A stretch of 64,000 nt of DNA from Chitinophagaceae bacterium (GCA_016720585.1 JADKKH010000005.1:186001-250000); one strand, 5' to 3'. Numbered from the stretch's first letter, positions 1-9,900 are shown. Made by a program: numbers and translations. The notes: generated by a model from the letters alone, not told the origin.

Positions 1-1
1 C

Positions 2-475
2 GGAACATTACTTAGCGGAACTCAATTCGGATTTGACTTTAACCCAACCGTTGACCGCATACGCGTGGTTAGCAATACCGGTCAAAATCTTAGACTGGAT
101 CCTACAACAGGAGCTGTAGCAGCAGTAGATGTCGCCTTAAACCCGGGTGTTCCCAATGTTTCCTCCGCGGCATATACCAATAATTTTGCAGGTGCTGCAA
201 CAACAACGCTCTATGCCATCGACAACTTTACGGGTAAATTATACATACAGAACCCGCCCAATAACGGCACACTGGTTGAAGTTGGAAGCCTGGGAGTAAC
301 CATTAGCGGAGATAACGGGTTTGATATCGGAGGTACTTCCGGAAAAGCCTATGCATTTTTCAATACCGGTAGCACAAATAAGATATATACCATTAACCTG
401 ACTACAGGTGCGGCTACTGAATTTACAACCATACCAGCCACCACCAGAGCTTTTTGTGTGGGCTTGGGTTTATAA
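2..475 (+). CDS. DUF4394 domain protein, 3' end only
   Basis: The frame is open from the first bases of the window, so the gene begins upstream. The visible 157 residues carry the DUF4394 pattern: a GFDFNPTVDRIRVVS stretch, then NTGQNLRLDPTTGAV, a central TLYAID repeat, and a GFDIGG...AYAFF repeat near the end. These are beta-propeller-like repeats found in exported proteins of unknown function. A GTG at position 65 could be read as a start, but the conserved motif continues upstream of it without a break, so that codon is internal. A strong hairpin terminator follows. The family call is fairly firm; the biochemical function is unknown. Confidence 0.8.
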   Translation, partial: GTLLSGTQFGFDFNPTVDRIRVVSNTGQNLRLDPTTGAVAAVDVALNPGVPNVSSAAYTNNFAGAATTTLYAIDNFTGKLYIQNPPNNGTLVEVGSLGVTISGDNGFDIGGTSGKAYAFFNTGSTNKIYTINLTTGAATEFTTIPATTRAFCVGLGL

Positions 476-499
476 ATTAAGACAGGATATTTTAGTATA

Positions 500-532
500 C
501 TGCCCCGGTAGAAACCGGGGCAGTTTTTTTTT
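500..532 (+). terminator. Rho-independent terminator
   Basis: A perfect 10-bp stem, CTGCCCCGGT pairing with ACCGGGGCAG, encloses the 4-base loop AGAA and is followed by nine T. It lies 24 bases after the stop of the DUF4394 gene and ends that transcript. Confidence 0.9.
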
Positions 533-863
533 CACTCTAAATGGAAATTCACTGTTTTTCTAAAGAAAATTTTCTAACCATCCATTCCAATTTTTCAAAA
601 CATATTCAAAATTTTATTCGACAGTTAAATTTTATATAATCGATATAAATTGTTGATAATCAATATTTATTAAAACAATGAAGCAGTGTTAACCATAAGA
701 AATAAGAAATTTCATCATCAAAAACTGCCAATCCCCTAATTTTGAAATATACTACCAACCCATCAGATTCCTTCAATTTTCAACTGTATTGAGAACCTGT
801 TATTCTGAACCAATAGATAATAATCAGGAAACCGGATTAATGAATTAATAAGGAGGAACTTTT
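533..863. other. AT-rich intergenic region
   Basis: About 330 bases without a supported gene. It is very AT-rich. TAATTTTG at 737-744 matches the Bacteroidota -7 consensus TAnnTTTG and could start transcription of the small gene at 864, leaving a leader of roughly 110 bases, but no TTTG box sits at the expected -33 distance. I see no RNA gene or repeat here. Confidence 0.5.
850..856 (+). promoter_or_regulatory. Strong Shine-Dalgarno sequence
   Basis: AAGGAGG, a full anti-SD match, lies 7 bases before the ATG at 864. Most genes in this window lack any such motif, as is usual for Bacteroidota, so it stands out and fixes the start of the 90-residue gene. Confidence 0.7.
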
Positions 864-1136
864 ATGTATACCTATGACCTGCTTGAAACAAGTTGCTATT
901 ACCTGGTAAAGGAAAAAGAAGATTCGGCAATAAACATGATCAAAGTTGCCGTTGAATCAGACCATTGCCTCTTTATCCAGCGTTTTGATAAACCACTTGA
1001 AACATGTTGGAAATTAAAGAAAGATACGTTACATGACATCATTGAATGCCTGAGCGATGAGGCGGTGAAAGCATGGCAGCAGGCGCATTACCAGGACAAT
1101 GAAGATGCCTATTATGAAGAAGACACTGATGAATAG
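864..1136 (+). CDS. Small acidic protein of unknown function
   Basis: Encodes 90 residues with no signal peptide or membrane segment, so probably cytosolic. The body is mixed alpha/beta in appearance and has four cysteines (residues 11, 32, 45 and 59). The tail, from about residue 78, is highly acidic (DNEDAYYEEDTDE). The start is secured by the AAGGAGG motif 7 bases upstream. It stands alone, with a long AT-rich leader before it and a terminator after it that it shares with the converging lipoprotein gene. I do not recognise the family. Codon use looks genuine and the reading frame is clean, so it is likely a real gene. Confidence 0.75.
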   Translation: MYTYDLLETSCYYLVKEKEDSAINMIKVAVESDHCLFIQRFDKPLETCWKLKKDTLHDIIECLSDEAVKAWQQAHYQDNEDAYYEEDTDE

Positions 1137-1152
1137 CCGGTAATCTAATTAT

Positions 1153-1183
1153 AAAAAAAGCTGCCTTAATAGCAGCTTTTTTT
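1153..1183. terminator. Bidirectional terminator
   Basis: AAAAAAAGCTGC pairs with GCAGCTTTTTTT across a 7-base loop. The A-run before and T-run after allow it to work on both strands, ending the small gene on the plus strand and the large lipoprotein gene on the minus strand. Confidence 0.85.
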
Positions 1184-1200
1184 ATATCAAAATATTTCCT

Positions 1201-2997
1201 TTATAAATAAGTCCCTGTAAAAGTTCCACTGGTAATAGTAATTGTCTGCAAAGCAATATTCTTGGCAGTTCCGGTAAATGTTCCGGTAATTGTCTTGGTT
1301 GCTACATTATGGGATGTTACCGTAAACGTCATGGAAGCACCAATTACAGTTGGGTCAGCAGAATAGGTATCCGAGCAGTTAAGTGAAGCCGCCAGATCAT
1401 AAGAAAATATGGCAAAATTTGCGATCGGCAAACCATTTGTACTATAGGTTTCTCCCGCAGTAATGGTCCCATTGATATCGGAAAGAGCGATTGACAGGTT
1501 ATCTGATCCTGCTGAATTTGAGCCAAGAAGAACAAAAACAACCGAGGTTCCATTGGGCACTAACTGAGCGTCATCTGTTTGTCCCTGATAAGTTGTGGCC
1601 GGTGCATTCGTTACGGTGAATTTCCATTCAATCGGCAACAAAGGTGCATCAACTATTAAAGGAAAGGTACAGGGGGTAGTTCCCGGCATGGGAATATTAA
1701 ATGTGCCGGCAACAAGGGGTGTCCCGGATCCAATAAGCGTAATAGTCTGAACACCCAATGTTGTAAACGTTCCTGATTTAGAAAAAGTCATTCCATTGGT
1801 AGCTGTAGTAACAATATTATAAGGGCCCAAAGCGGTAACGTTTATATCTATGTCAACCGTATTTGAACAATTCAATTGTGAAGTCGCCTCATATAAGCCA
1901 TCCGGTGTGGCCGTTAAACAATCGGGAGTAAATGCACTACCACCCCCTGTTACAACGATAACAAAACTACAATTGGAAGCACCGACTGTCAAAGGAAAGG
2001 TATTGTTACCGCTAACTGTGGGTGTTCCGGTACCTGTCAGTAAAATAGTTTGAGGCCCTAATGCCAGCGTTCCGCTTCCAGAAAAAGTCATACCCCCAAC
2101 TGCGGGAGCCGTACTAACAGAATAAGGCCCGGCTGTTGTAACATTTACATTTAAGGTTACTGTATTAGACGGAGTTAAAGGTGTCCCAAGCGCATAAGTT
2201 CCTGCGATTACAGGTGTAGTACAACTGCCCGGGCTACCAGCCAGTGTAAATACAGCAGGACTTAGAACATTTATAACAAAACTACAGGTGGATGCCCCTA
2301 CTGTTACTGGAATTGTATTATTTCCCCCAACTGTGGGTGTTCCGGTTCCTGTCAAGACAATTGTTTGAGCACCTGTCGTTAATGATCCGGTTCCTGAAAA
2401 AGTCATACCACCCACTGCAGGGGCGGTACTAACATTATACGTTCCAGCAGTTGTAACATTAACATTCAGTGTTACCGTATTAGTTGGAATTAATGGATTT
2501 CCGGTTGCATAGGTGCCAGCGATAACAGGTGTTGTACAGGTAGCCGGGGCACCGGCTAACGTAAATACAGCTGGGCCGGAACCAGCAGGTAAAACGGTTA
2601 CCTGAATATCACAAAAAGATGTATCAAAACTTACTACAAAATTATTAATTCCGGCAGCAAATGGGGTGCCACTGCTTCTTAGAATAACATTGTTTGCTCC
2701 AAGTGTTGTAAATGTACCCGTTGTACGAAAAAAATATCCATTTACCGTATCCGTACTTACGAGATAGGTACCGGTCTTGGTAACATTCACCTGAACTGAA
2801 ATAGTATTGGTGGCTGGTACCAGAGCCGTGCCTGCAACAAAAACACCATTAACAGTCTTGGGAAGGCAATCTCCGGAAACATCATCCTGCAAACTACCAA
2901 CTGCCGGGGCACTACTACCTTCAATACTCAATTCCTTCTGGCATCCGGCTACAACAATGATGGCAATTGCCAAAAAATAAATACTCTGTTTTTTCAT
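1201..2997 (-). CDS. Large lipoprotein with four tandem Ig-like repeats
   Basis: Encodes 598 residues with a lipoprotein signal: hydrophobic segment 6-18 and lipobox VAGC, with Cys19 as the lipidated residue. Residues 44-450 hold four repeats of about 90-105 residues, each starting with a cysteine near a GTY or GLY turn, followed by NTVxLNVNVT, an MTFSxxG core, QTIxLxGxGTP and a second cysteine near the end (CSFVI). One Cys pair per repeat suggests a disulfide in an Ig-like beta sandwich. Repeats 2 and 3 are nearly identical, pointing to recent duplication. The last 150 residues form a different beta-rich domain resembling DUF6252-type lipoproteins. Probably a cell-surface binding or adhesive protein; ligand unknown. 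Confidence 0.85.
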   Translation of the reverse strand: MKKQSIYFLAIAIIVVAGCQKELSIEGSSAPAVGSLQDDVSGDCLPKTVNGVFVAGTALVPATNTISVQVNVTKTGTYLVSTDTVNGYFFRTTGTFTTLGANNVILRSSGTPFAAGINNFVVSFDTSFCDIQVTVLPAGSGPAVFTLAGAPATCTTPVIAGTYATGNPLIPTNTVTLNVNVTTAGTYNVSTAPAVGGMTFSGTGSLTTGAQTIVLTGTGTPTVGGNNTIPVTVGASTCSFVINVLSPAVFTLAGSPGSCTTPVIAGTYALGTPLTPSNTVTLNVNVTTAGPYSVSTAPAVGGMTFSGSGTLALGPQTILLTGTGTPTVSGNNTFPLTVGASNCSFVIVVTGGGSAFTPDCLTATPDGLYEATSQLNCSNTVDIDINVTALGPYNIVTTATNGMTFSKSGTFTTLGVQTITLIGSGTPLVAGTFNIPMPGTTPCTFPLIVDAPLLPIEWKFTVTNAPATTYQGQTDDAQLVPNGTSVVFVLLGSNSAGSDNLSIALSDINGTITAGETYSTNGLPIANFAIFSYDLAASLNCSDTYSADPTVIGASMTFTVTSHNVATKTITGTFTGTAKNIALQTITITSGTFTGTYL

Positions 2998-3106
2998 AAA
3001 AGGGGAATTACTTTAGCCCTTAAAAATAAGACTATTTTCGTTATCACAGCTCCGTTTCAGGATAAGAACCCTGACGTAAACATCGTAAATATGAAAAACT
3101 AAATCC

Positions 3107-3114
3107 TATTTTTG
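3107..3114 (+). promoter_or_regulatory. Candidate -7 promoter element
   Basis: TATTTTTG matches the Bacteroidota -7 consensus TAnnTTTG and lies 16 bases before the ATG of the rhodanese-thioredoxin gene. No clear TTTG box is present at -33, so support is moderate. Confidence 0.4.
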
Positions 3115-3130
3115 GAGCAAATTAGATCCA

Positions 3131-3823
3131 ATGAAAAACGTTAATTTCCTGTTTTTATTTTCCTCTTTCCTGGCCTGTAACGGACAGGAATATCCTTCCA
3201 CTAAAATCGGGCCGGAAGATTTTGAAAAAGCTATTGCCGGCAGTAATATACAATTACTGGATGTCAGGACTTCCGCTGAGTACAAAACCGGACACATCAA
3301 AAATGCGTTACAGGCTGACTGGACCAATTCAAAACAGTTTAATGAAAGGATTCAATTTGTCGATAAGGATAAACCCGTTTATATCTACTGTCTTGTTGGC
3401 GGCCGCAGTGCTTCCGCTGCTGACTGGATGAGGCAAAATGGATTTAAAACAGTTGTCGAATTACAAGGTGGTATCAACGCCTGGAAAAAGGCAGAAAGAC
3501 CCCTGGAAGGCAGCAGTAATGAAATTCAAATGACCCTTGAACAATACCTGGCTTCAATCCCAAAAGAAAAAACGACGCTGGTTGATTTTGGTGCTGAATG
3601 GTGTCCGCCTTGTGTAAAAATGGCACCCCTGGTAAATGATTTGCAAAACAACAAAAAATTGAATTTTTTGCTGATAAAAATTGATGCTGGTATTCATACT
3701 AACCTCATGAAGGCCCTGAATATCGAACCTATTCCCGTTTTTATAATTTATAAAAAGGGAAAAGAAGTGTGGCGAAAAGAAGGCATTGTTAGCCGGGAAG
3801 AATTCCTGGCACAATTGAACTAA
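3131..3823 (+). CDS. Exported rhodanese-thioredoxin fusion protein
   Basis: Encodes 230 residues. An N-terminal hydrophobic segment ends in FLAC at residues 13-16, a probable lipobox, so the protein is likely envelope-anchored. Residues 25-127 are a rhodanese domain with the DVR motif and active-site loop CLVGGR, Cys87 being the persulfide-forming residue. Residues 135-230 are a thioredoxin fold with the redox pair CPPC at 158-161 after a WCPPC approach and a proline at 202 in the cis-Pro position. Rhodaneses transfer sulfane sulfur and thioredoxins reduce disulfides, so the fusion may recycle the persulfide. It leads a likely operon with the next two genes (gaps of 18 and 29 bases). Confidence 0.88.
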   Translation: MKNVNFLFLFSSFLACNGQEYPSTKIGPEDFEKAIAGSNIQLLDVRTSAEYKTGHIKNALQADWTNSKQFNERIQFVDKDKPVYIYCLVGGRSASAADWMRQNGFKTVVELQGGINAWKKAERPLEGSSNEIQMTLEQYLASIPKEKTTLVDFGAEWCPPCVKMAPLVNDLQNNKKLNFLLIKIDAGIHTNLMKALNIEPIPVFIIYKKGKEVWRKEGIVSREEFLAQLN

Positions 3824-3841
3824 TCCTGTTAAAAAGGGTTT

Positions 3842-4768
3842 ATGAAAAGAAAATCATTCCTGCAAACTTCAGCTGCTGTTATAGGAAGCAGCTTGCTCCC
3901 TTCCCTATCTTTTGCCGGGGATAATAGAAAAAAGCCGATTCGCTTTGCCCATCTTACCGATATACATGTTAAACCAGGCCTGGTTCCAGAGGCAGGAATG
4001 GCCAAAGCTTTACATCATGCCCAACAACTAAAACCTAAAGTTGATTTTATTATTAATGGAGGCGATTCCATAATGGATTCGCTCGAAGCTGATAAGCAAA
4101 AGACTCAAACACAATGGGATCTTTTCAAAAATATTTTACAAAAAGAAAATAGTCTTCCCATATACCATACCATCGGCAACCATGATATCTGGGGCTGGTT
4201 CATCAAAGAAAATAAACCGGATAATGACCGGTTATACGGAAAACTATGGGTTCTGGAAACATTGGAAATGAAAACCCGTTATTACAGTTTTACCAGGGGA
4301 AACTGGCATATTATTGTTTTAGACAGCACCCAACTTAATCCTGCCGGCGGGTATATAGGTAAACTTGATCCCGTTCAATTGGATTGGCTTCAACAGGAAC
4401 TTCTGCAGGTCCCGGCTGATATTTTTATTTGTATCGTCTCGCATATCCCTATACTTTCTATCTGTTCCGGTTTATTTTTTGATAAAACAGAATTGAATGG
4501 AGACCTGCTTATAAAACGCAACCTCATGCACACTGATTTCCTGGTTTTGAAAAAGCTATTTATAAAATACCCGAACATAAAAGCCTGTATCAGTGGTCAT
4601 ATTCATTTGCAGGACGAAGTGAAATATCTCGGGATAAACTATTATTGTAATGGTGCGGTATCCGGTAACTGGTGGGGTGGCTCCTACCAGGAATTCGCTC
4701 CGGCCTATGCCATCATGGAATTATTTGATGATGGTTCTTCCCGCAGAACCATGGTTCCCTATAAATAA
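3842..4768 (+). CDS. Exported calcineurin-like metallophosphoesterase
   Basis: Encodes 308 residues with an export signal (MKRKSFLQ, hydrophobic core to about residue 24, SFAG cleavage region); the KRK lacks a true twin arginine. The metallophosphoesterase motifs appear in order: DIH at 40-42, GGD at 73-75, GNHD at 112-115, SHIP at 200-203 and GHIH at 252-255. These residues build the two-metal site that hydrolyses phosphomonoesters or phosphodiesters. All key residues are present. It sits between the rhodanese-thioredoxin and BNR-repeat genes with short gaps, so the three are probably co-transcribed. The substrate cannot be told from sequence. Confidence 0.88.
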   Translation: MKRKSFLQTSAAVIGSSLLPSLSFAGDNRKKPIRFAHLTDIHVKPGLVPEAGMAKALHHAQQLKPKVDFIINGGDSIMDSLEADKQKTQTQWDLFKNILQKENSLPIYHTIGNHDIWGWFIKENKPDNDRLYGKLWVLETLEMKTRYYSFTRGNWHIIVLDSTQLNPAGGYIGKLDPVQLDWLQQELLQVPADIFICIVSHIPILSICSGLFFDKTELNGDLLIKRNLMHTDFLVLKKLFIKYPNIKACISGHIHLQDEVKYLGINYYCNGAVSGNWWGGSYQEFAPAYAIMELFDDGSSRRTMVPYK

Positions 4769-4797
4769 TTATATTTTTCAATATACCACGTTACATT

Positions 4798-5829
4798 ATG
4801 AAAAAACAATATGCCTTTTTGTTCTGTTTTATTTTTTTTAATGTTCTGATTCTTGTTGCTCAGAAACCTTCGATTGAAGTTGTAACGACAGGCACCAAAA
4901 GCAGCCTCCGTGGTTTAAGTGTGGTTAACGAAAATGTTGTTTGGGTAAGTGGCAGCAATGGCACTGTGGGAAAATCAAGCAACGGCGGAAAAAACTGGAA
5001 ATGGATGATCGTTAACGGTTTTGAGAAAACGGAGTTTCGGGATATTGAAGCATTTGATGCCAGTACAGCCCTTATTATGGGTATAGCGGATCCGGCCTAT
5101 ATTTTAAAAACAACGGATGGCGGAGATTCCTGGAGAGTGGTTTATGAAAACAAAACAAAAGGCATGTTTCTGGATGCAATGGATTTTGCGGGTGCACAGT
5201 ATGGCATGGTGATCGGTGACCCCATTAACGGTAAAATATTTATGGCCGAAACGTTTAATAATGGCGACTCCTGGGTGGAAATGGAACAGACGAACAATAG
5301 ACTGGTTGCTGATTCCGGTGAAGCTTTTTTTGCGGCCAGTGGAACAAACATCCGTCTATTGAATAATAAACAATTTTTTGCTGTCAGCGGTGGTACTAGA
5401 TCGAGCTTGATAACCAGACTGTATACTACGCCCCTACCAATAATTCAGGGGAAAGAAACAACGGGTGCCAATTCGATTGACATATATGATAACGGGAATG
5501 GGAAAGGAAGTAAACATATGGTTATAACTGGTGGAGATTTTAATGCAAACGCCTCTACCGATTTAAACTGTTTTATGAGTACAGACGGAGGTAAAACATG
5601 GGAAGCTCCCAAAATACCACCACATGGTTACCGAAGTTGTGTGGAATATCTATCCAAAGATGATCTGCTGAGTTGTGGATTAAATGGTGTTGATTATTCA
5701 TTCAATGGCGGCAAGACCTGGCAGTGGATAAGCAAAGAAGGCTTTCATGTATGCAGGATCGCTAAATTCGGTTCAGCTATTTACCTGGCAGGGAATGATG
5801 GAAAAATAGGTAAGGTTGTTTGGAAGTAG
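4798..5829 (+). CDS. Exported BNR/sialidase-like beta-propeller protein
   Basis: Encodes 343 residues with a signal peptide (hydrophobic residues 5-20). The mature part contains repeated Asp-box (BNR) motifs: KSSNGGKNWKW near residue 60, KTTDGGDSWR near 105, STDGGKTWE near 265 and SFNGGKTWQW near 303. Such proteins form beta-propellers like Ycf48 or sialidase folds, and this family is often labelled 'oxidoreductase' or photosystem-stability-like without experimental basis. No sialidase catalytic arginine triad was identified. It is the last gene of the 3131-5829 operon and ends 23 bases before the converging peroxiredoxin gene. Function unknown. Confidence 0.8.
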   Translation: MKKQYAFLFCFIFFNVLILVAQKPSIEVVTTGTKSSLRGLSVVNENVVWVSGSNGTVGKSSNGGKNWKWMIVNGFEKTEFRDIEAFDASTALIMGIADPAYILKTTDGGDSWRVVYENKTKGMFLDAMDFAGAQYGMVIGDPINGKIFMAETFNNGDSWVEMEQTNNRLVADSGEAFFAASGTNIRLLNNKQFFAVSGGTRSSLITRLYTTPLPIIQGKETTGANSIDIYDNGNGKGSKHMVITGGDFNANASTDLNCFMSTDGGKTWEAPKIPPHGYRSCVEYLSKDDLLSCGLNGVDYSFNGGKTWQWISKEGFHVCRIAKFGSAIYLAGNDGKIGKVVWK

Positions 5830-5852
5830 TTTCAGAACTGAGTTGTTACAGA

Positions 5853-6443
5853 TTATAAATTACTAAGCAATTCGAGTACACTGGGCCGTTTCTTATAATC
5901 AGGCTCAAAAAACCGGTAAATAATAGTTGATTCTTTATCAATAATAAATACGGCAGGAACAGGCAGGTATCTTCCGTTGTCTCCATTATTTTTTTCAATA
6001 TCCAGCCCTGCATTCCTGTAACGGGTGATGGTATTCTCCGGAACTTCAAATTCCACATCGTATGCTTTCATGATCTTCAGCCCTTCGTCATATAATACGG
6101 AATAGGCCGCCTTTGTTTTCTCAACAGTTTTAGAAATATTTTCTGGTTTTTCGGGTGAAACAGCCAGCAGGGTGGCCCCTTTGTCAATGATAAACTGCAG
6201 AGAGTCCTGCAATCTTGAAAGCTCTTTATTGCAATAAGGACACCATTGACCCCTGTAAAATACCAACACCACTTTTCCTTCTTTCAGCAGATCTTTTAAC
6301 CTGATTTCTTTACCATTTTGATCCCGGGCTTTAAAATCAGGCGCTTTTGAATCAATAAACAACCCCTCCGGAGCTTGTTGAGCCATAACAAAACTGGTAC
6401 ACAATAGCAACCCAATAGAGAAAATCATTCCTTTCATATCCAT
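5853..6443 (-). CDS. Exported peroxiredoxin / thioredoxin-like protein
   Basis: Encodes 196 residues. A signal peptide (hydrophobic 6-20, VMAQ cleavage site) places it in the periplasm. The AhpC/TSA fold is recognised by the APDF approach near residue 34, the VLVFYRGQWCPYC active site with the CPYC pair at 68-71, and a later region reading VFIIDKESTIIYRF. CPYC is a resolving-pair active site typical of thiol-disulfide oxidoreductases in the AhpC/TSA superfamily, so it may act as a thiol peroxidase or reductase. Two ATG codons lie close together (6443 and 6437); I use the first. It converges on the BNR-repeat gene. Confidence 0.85.
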   Translation of the reverse strand: MDMKGMIFSIGLLLCTSFVMAQQAPEGLFIDSKAPDFKARDQNGKEIRLKDLLKEGKVVLVFYRGQWCPYCNKELSRLQDSLQFIIDKGATLLAVSPEKPENISKTVEKTKAAYSVLYDEGLKIMKAYDVEFEVPENTITRYRNAGLDIEKNNGDNGRYLPVPAVFIIDKESTIIYRFFEPDYKKRPSVLELLSNL

Positions 6444-6524
6444 AATTTATTTTATCAAAAATATTATTTATTCCCTTTATCTTAAATCAGGTAAATGACG
6501 ATTAACAGAAGATTATTTTTTCCT

Positions 6525-6532
6525 TATTTTTG
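6525..6532 (+). promoter_or_regulatory. Candidate -7 promoter element
   Basis: TATTTTTG fits TAnnTTTG and lies about 50 bases before the 85-residue membrane protein. The expected -33 TTTG is not evident. Confidence 0.35.
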
Positions 6533-6583
6533 AGCAACCCATGTCCGCGATCCTGATTTTAACCTTTACCTAAAATTCAAATT

Positions 6584-6841
6584 ATGTCAAGCAGCCATTC
6601 AGACAAATATTTAACAAAATTACTTTTTGGTTTAAGTGCAGTTATTACCAGCATTTTTGTAATAGTATTCGCCTGCTTTGAAAGAACCAAGAAAGAAGAC
6701 TGGTATTTCTGGGGACTGGTTGCTTCCATTCTGATGTGTACCGGCCTCCTACTGCTATTGAGTTCTGTTGTACATAAAATAAAATCAGATCTGATAAATA
6801 GGCAAAAATCGAGGGAAATGCAAAAAACAAAGGAAAATTGA
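6584..6841 (+). CDS. Small membrane protein with two transmembrane segments
   Basis: Encodes 85 residues. Two hydrophobic segments (about residues 12-31 and 42-63) are separated by a short polar loop ERTKKEDWYF. The tail from residue 64 is strongly basic and probably cytosolic, which by the positive-inside rule puts both termini inside. No enzyme motif or known family is recognised. It stands alone, followed by the converging smc gene. It may be a small regulatory or structural membrane protein. Confidence 0.65.
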   Translation: MSSSHSDKYLTKLLFGLSAVITSIFVIVFACFERTKKEDWYFWGLVASILMCTGLLLLLSSVVHKIKSDLINRQKSREMQKTKEN

Positions 6842-6871
6842 TTTACCCAATATCAACGCCACATACCAAAT

Positions 6872-6905
6872 AAAAAAGTCCGTACTGACAAAGCAGGACA
6901 GACTT
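6872..6905 (-). terminator. Terminator of smc
   Basis: Read on the minus strand, AAGTCTGT pairs with ACGGACTT (one G-U pair), an inner CTG/CAG pair shortens the loop, and TTTTTT follows. It lies 34 bases after the smc stop codon. Confidence 0.75.
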
Positions 6906-6939
6906 ACTGATTTTCCTCCAAATTAATATTGACTGCTGT

Positions 6940-9900
6940 TTAATTCCGGTTATTCTCAAGGTTTCTGAAATCCACAGGCACCAACCGGCTTACACCCGGT
7001 TCCTGCATGGTCACGCCATATATCACATCCACGGTACTCATCGTCATTTTGTTATGTGTAACAATGATGAACTGCGAATTCTCACTGAACTGCCTTATCA
7101 TATTCGTGAATTTGCCAACGTTGGCATCATCCAGGGGTGCATCCACCTCATCAAGTATACAAAACGGGGCAGGTTTGATTAAATAAATGGCAAATAATAA
7201 GGCTGTTGCGGTCAAAGTTCTTTCACCACCACTTAACTGCGATAAGGAAGCCGGACGTTTGCCCTTTGGCTTCGCAATTACATCTATCCCGGTTTCGGCA
7301 ATATTTTCCGGGTTCTCCAGTATCAGGTCGCACTGGTCGTCGGCAGTAAATAATGTCTGAAATACTTTATGAAAATTTTCTCTTACAAGATGGAAAGTGT
7401 CCAGAAATTTCTGATTGGCCGTTATTTCAACTTCCTCAATAGTTTTCAATAAGCTTTCCTTGGCATTAACAAGGTCATTCCTTTGTTCAACAATAAAATC
7501 ATACCTCTTTTTCATTTCCGTGAAAGTTTCAATAGCGGTAGGATTAACCTCACCCAGGTTTTCCAACCGTTTTTTCATGCGGTCAGCTTTCTCCTGTAAT
7601 TCTTCCACAGGCACCTCCCCGGTTCTTGATTCGCCGAGGATCTCTTCCAGGTTAATCCTGAATTCCACATCAAGTCTTTCTTTCATACCGGCTAATTGCA
7701 GTTTCAGCTCATTGAGCCTGTCTTTGATAGCCGCCAGCATATGTTCTACCTGTTCTTTATCTTTTACTTTATGACGTATCTCGCTTTCTTTTTCCCCAAG
7801 TTGATTCCGGAAATTATAATAGGCCTGGTCCGCCTCATTTAATTTTTGCTCTTCCGCTTCCTTATTTTTCATCAACAAAAACAAACCTTCTTCGGTTTCT
7901 TTTAGCATCATTACGGATTGATCAATATTATTCACCGTTTCATTTAACAGTGCCGTATTATTCTCAAGCTGCAGTTTCAGATCGTTCAGTTGGTTACCCT
8001 TGAATACTAATTCCTGTTTCAAACTGTTGATCTTGCTTTGTTGTTTCGTAACATTCAGGTTGAACTCATTGTACTGACCGGAGGCTTCGTTGTAATTAAC
8101 CTCGGTAATTTTATAAACTTCTTCAGCGTCGGCCAATTTAGCGGCATTCGCCTGCAACTGCTGGTTAAAGTCAGCTAATTGATTGCGTACACCTTCCACA
8201 GAACTGATCGTTTGCTGGGTCTGTAAATTCAGCTCTTCCAAACGATGAAGGCCATTGGTTTGCATCGCATGAAGATTTTCCAGTTTATTATGCAGTGAGA
8301 AAACCTCGTTGGTAAGTTGCTGTATTTCTCTTTCGGTATCCCGGATCGTTGTTTCGCGCAGGTCTTCGTTAAAAGCAATTACCTCATTGTGCCTGGCTTG
8401 TATTTCAGATCGGAGCAATTCCACAACGGTGGATTGAATATTTATTTCTTCCTGTAATTTTTCCAGGTTCTTTACCCGGCCGATTTTTTTCCCTTCTATT
8501 AACCCCACACTGCCACCCGTAAGAGAATATTTTCCTTTTACATACTTACCGTTCTTTTCAATAACAACAAAACCATTGCTGTTCTGAAGGGCATCTTCGC
8601 TGTCGGCAATGAACACATTCGCCAGTAAATGTTCAGCCAATTTCCGGTATTTCTCTTCCACTTCTACCACACTTAATGCAGGTATAGCACCCTGCAATGA
8701 TGACGTATCATGCATTTCCACAGATGCATCATTCAATTTATTCAATAAAAAGAAATTCGCTTTCCCTTTCTTATTCTCATCCAGCAAATGAACGGCCTGT
8801 AATCCTTCTTGCAGATCATTTACGACATAATAGCTCAGGTAAGGTTCCAGGACGTTTTCCAATGCGGTCCTGTATTCTTCATTTACATACAATACATCAG
8901 AAAGAATGGGAGAACTGTGATTCCAGTTCGTATTATTATGTAAAAATTTTACAGAATCCGGGTAACCTTCCATCGAATCAATCATGCTCTTTAACAGGTC
9001 ATGTTCATTCTTTTTGGCATCCAATTTCCTGTTTTCATCAGCCAGGTTATTACGAAGGCCTTCCAATACGGCCTGTGTCTGCAAAATCTGGTCTTTTGTA
9101 TTTTCCTGGTGATGCTGTAATTGCTCCAGGTCCACCTTCTTTATCCCCAGTTCTTTTTCTTTCAATATCCGGTCATTATCCAGGTGGTGACGCTGTTCTT
9201 CACGTTGTTTTCTTTCTTCCTCAATTTGTGCAATAACCCGTTGCAGATTCTGCACGGAGGTATCCGCCACCGCCACTTTTTTTTCAGCATCAAACTGGCT
9301 ACGCTGGATCTGCTGGAATTCGCTCCGAAGATCATCCAAAGTCCGGCGTTTTTCATCCAGCACATTTCTCTTCGCATCCACTTCAAGTCTCAACTGAGTA
9401 AGTTGCTCGATTAAACCCGCTACTATTTTTTCTTCTTCTTCTACCTGCTGGGTGGTAAAGCCTATGCTTTCATTAATACCATTCAGTTGTCCTTCTGCTT
9501 TTTGTAAAAAGTCTTTCAGGCTTGTTTCCTTTTCCTTAAGGTGTTCTAATCGCTGCGCTGATAAATTTTTCTCATTCTCTTTACTGCGGACAGACTGCAG
9601 CATTTCATTAAAAGCATGCTGCATAGCCTGCAGGGCTTTCTCTTTTTGAATGAACATTAATTTTTCCTGCTCCAGTGCAGCTTCTTCATGAGCTATTTCT
9701 GCTTCCAGTTTAATTCTTTTGTCAACTTCCAGTTCCTGCTGCTGATTAAGTTCCTTATAGGTCAGATTGAATCCTTCGAGGGATGCTTTGGCCAGTTCAA
9801 TACTTATCTCCCGGTAATCCTTTTTAATTTCATGATATTTTTCCGCCTTTTTAGCCTGGCTTTCCAGGGTCTTTAACTGGTTATTGATCTCAAAAAGCAA

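Noticed and set aside
8697..9414. Long open frames on the plus strand within smc
   Set aside because: They are antisense shadows of the coiled-coil coding sequence.
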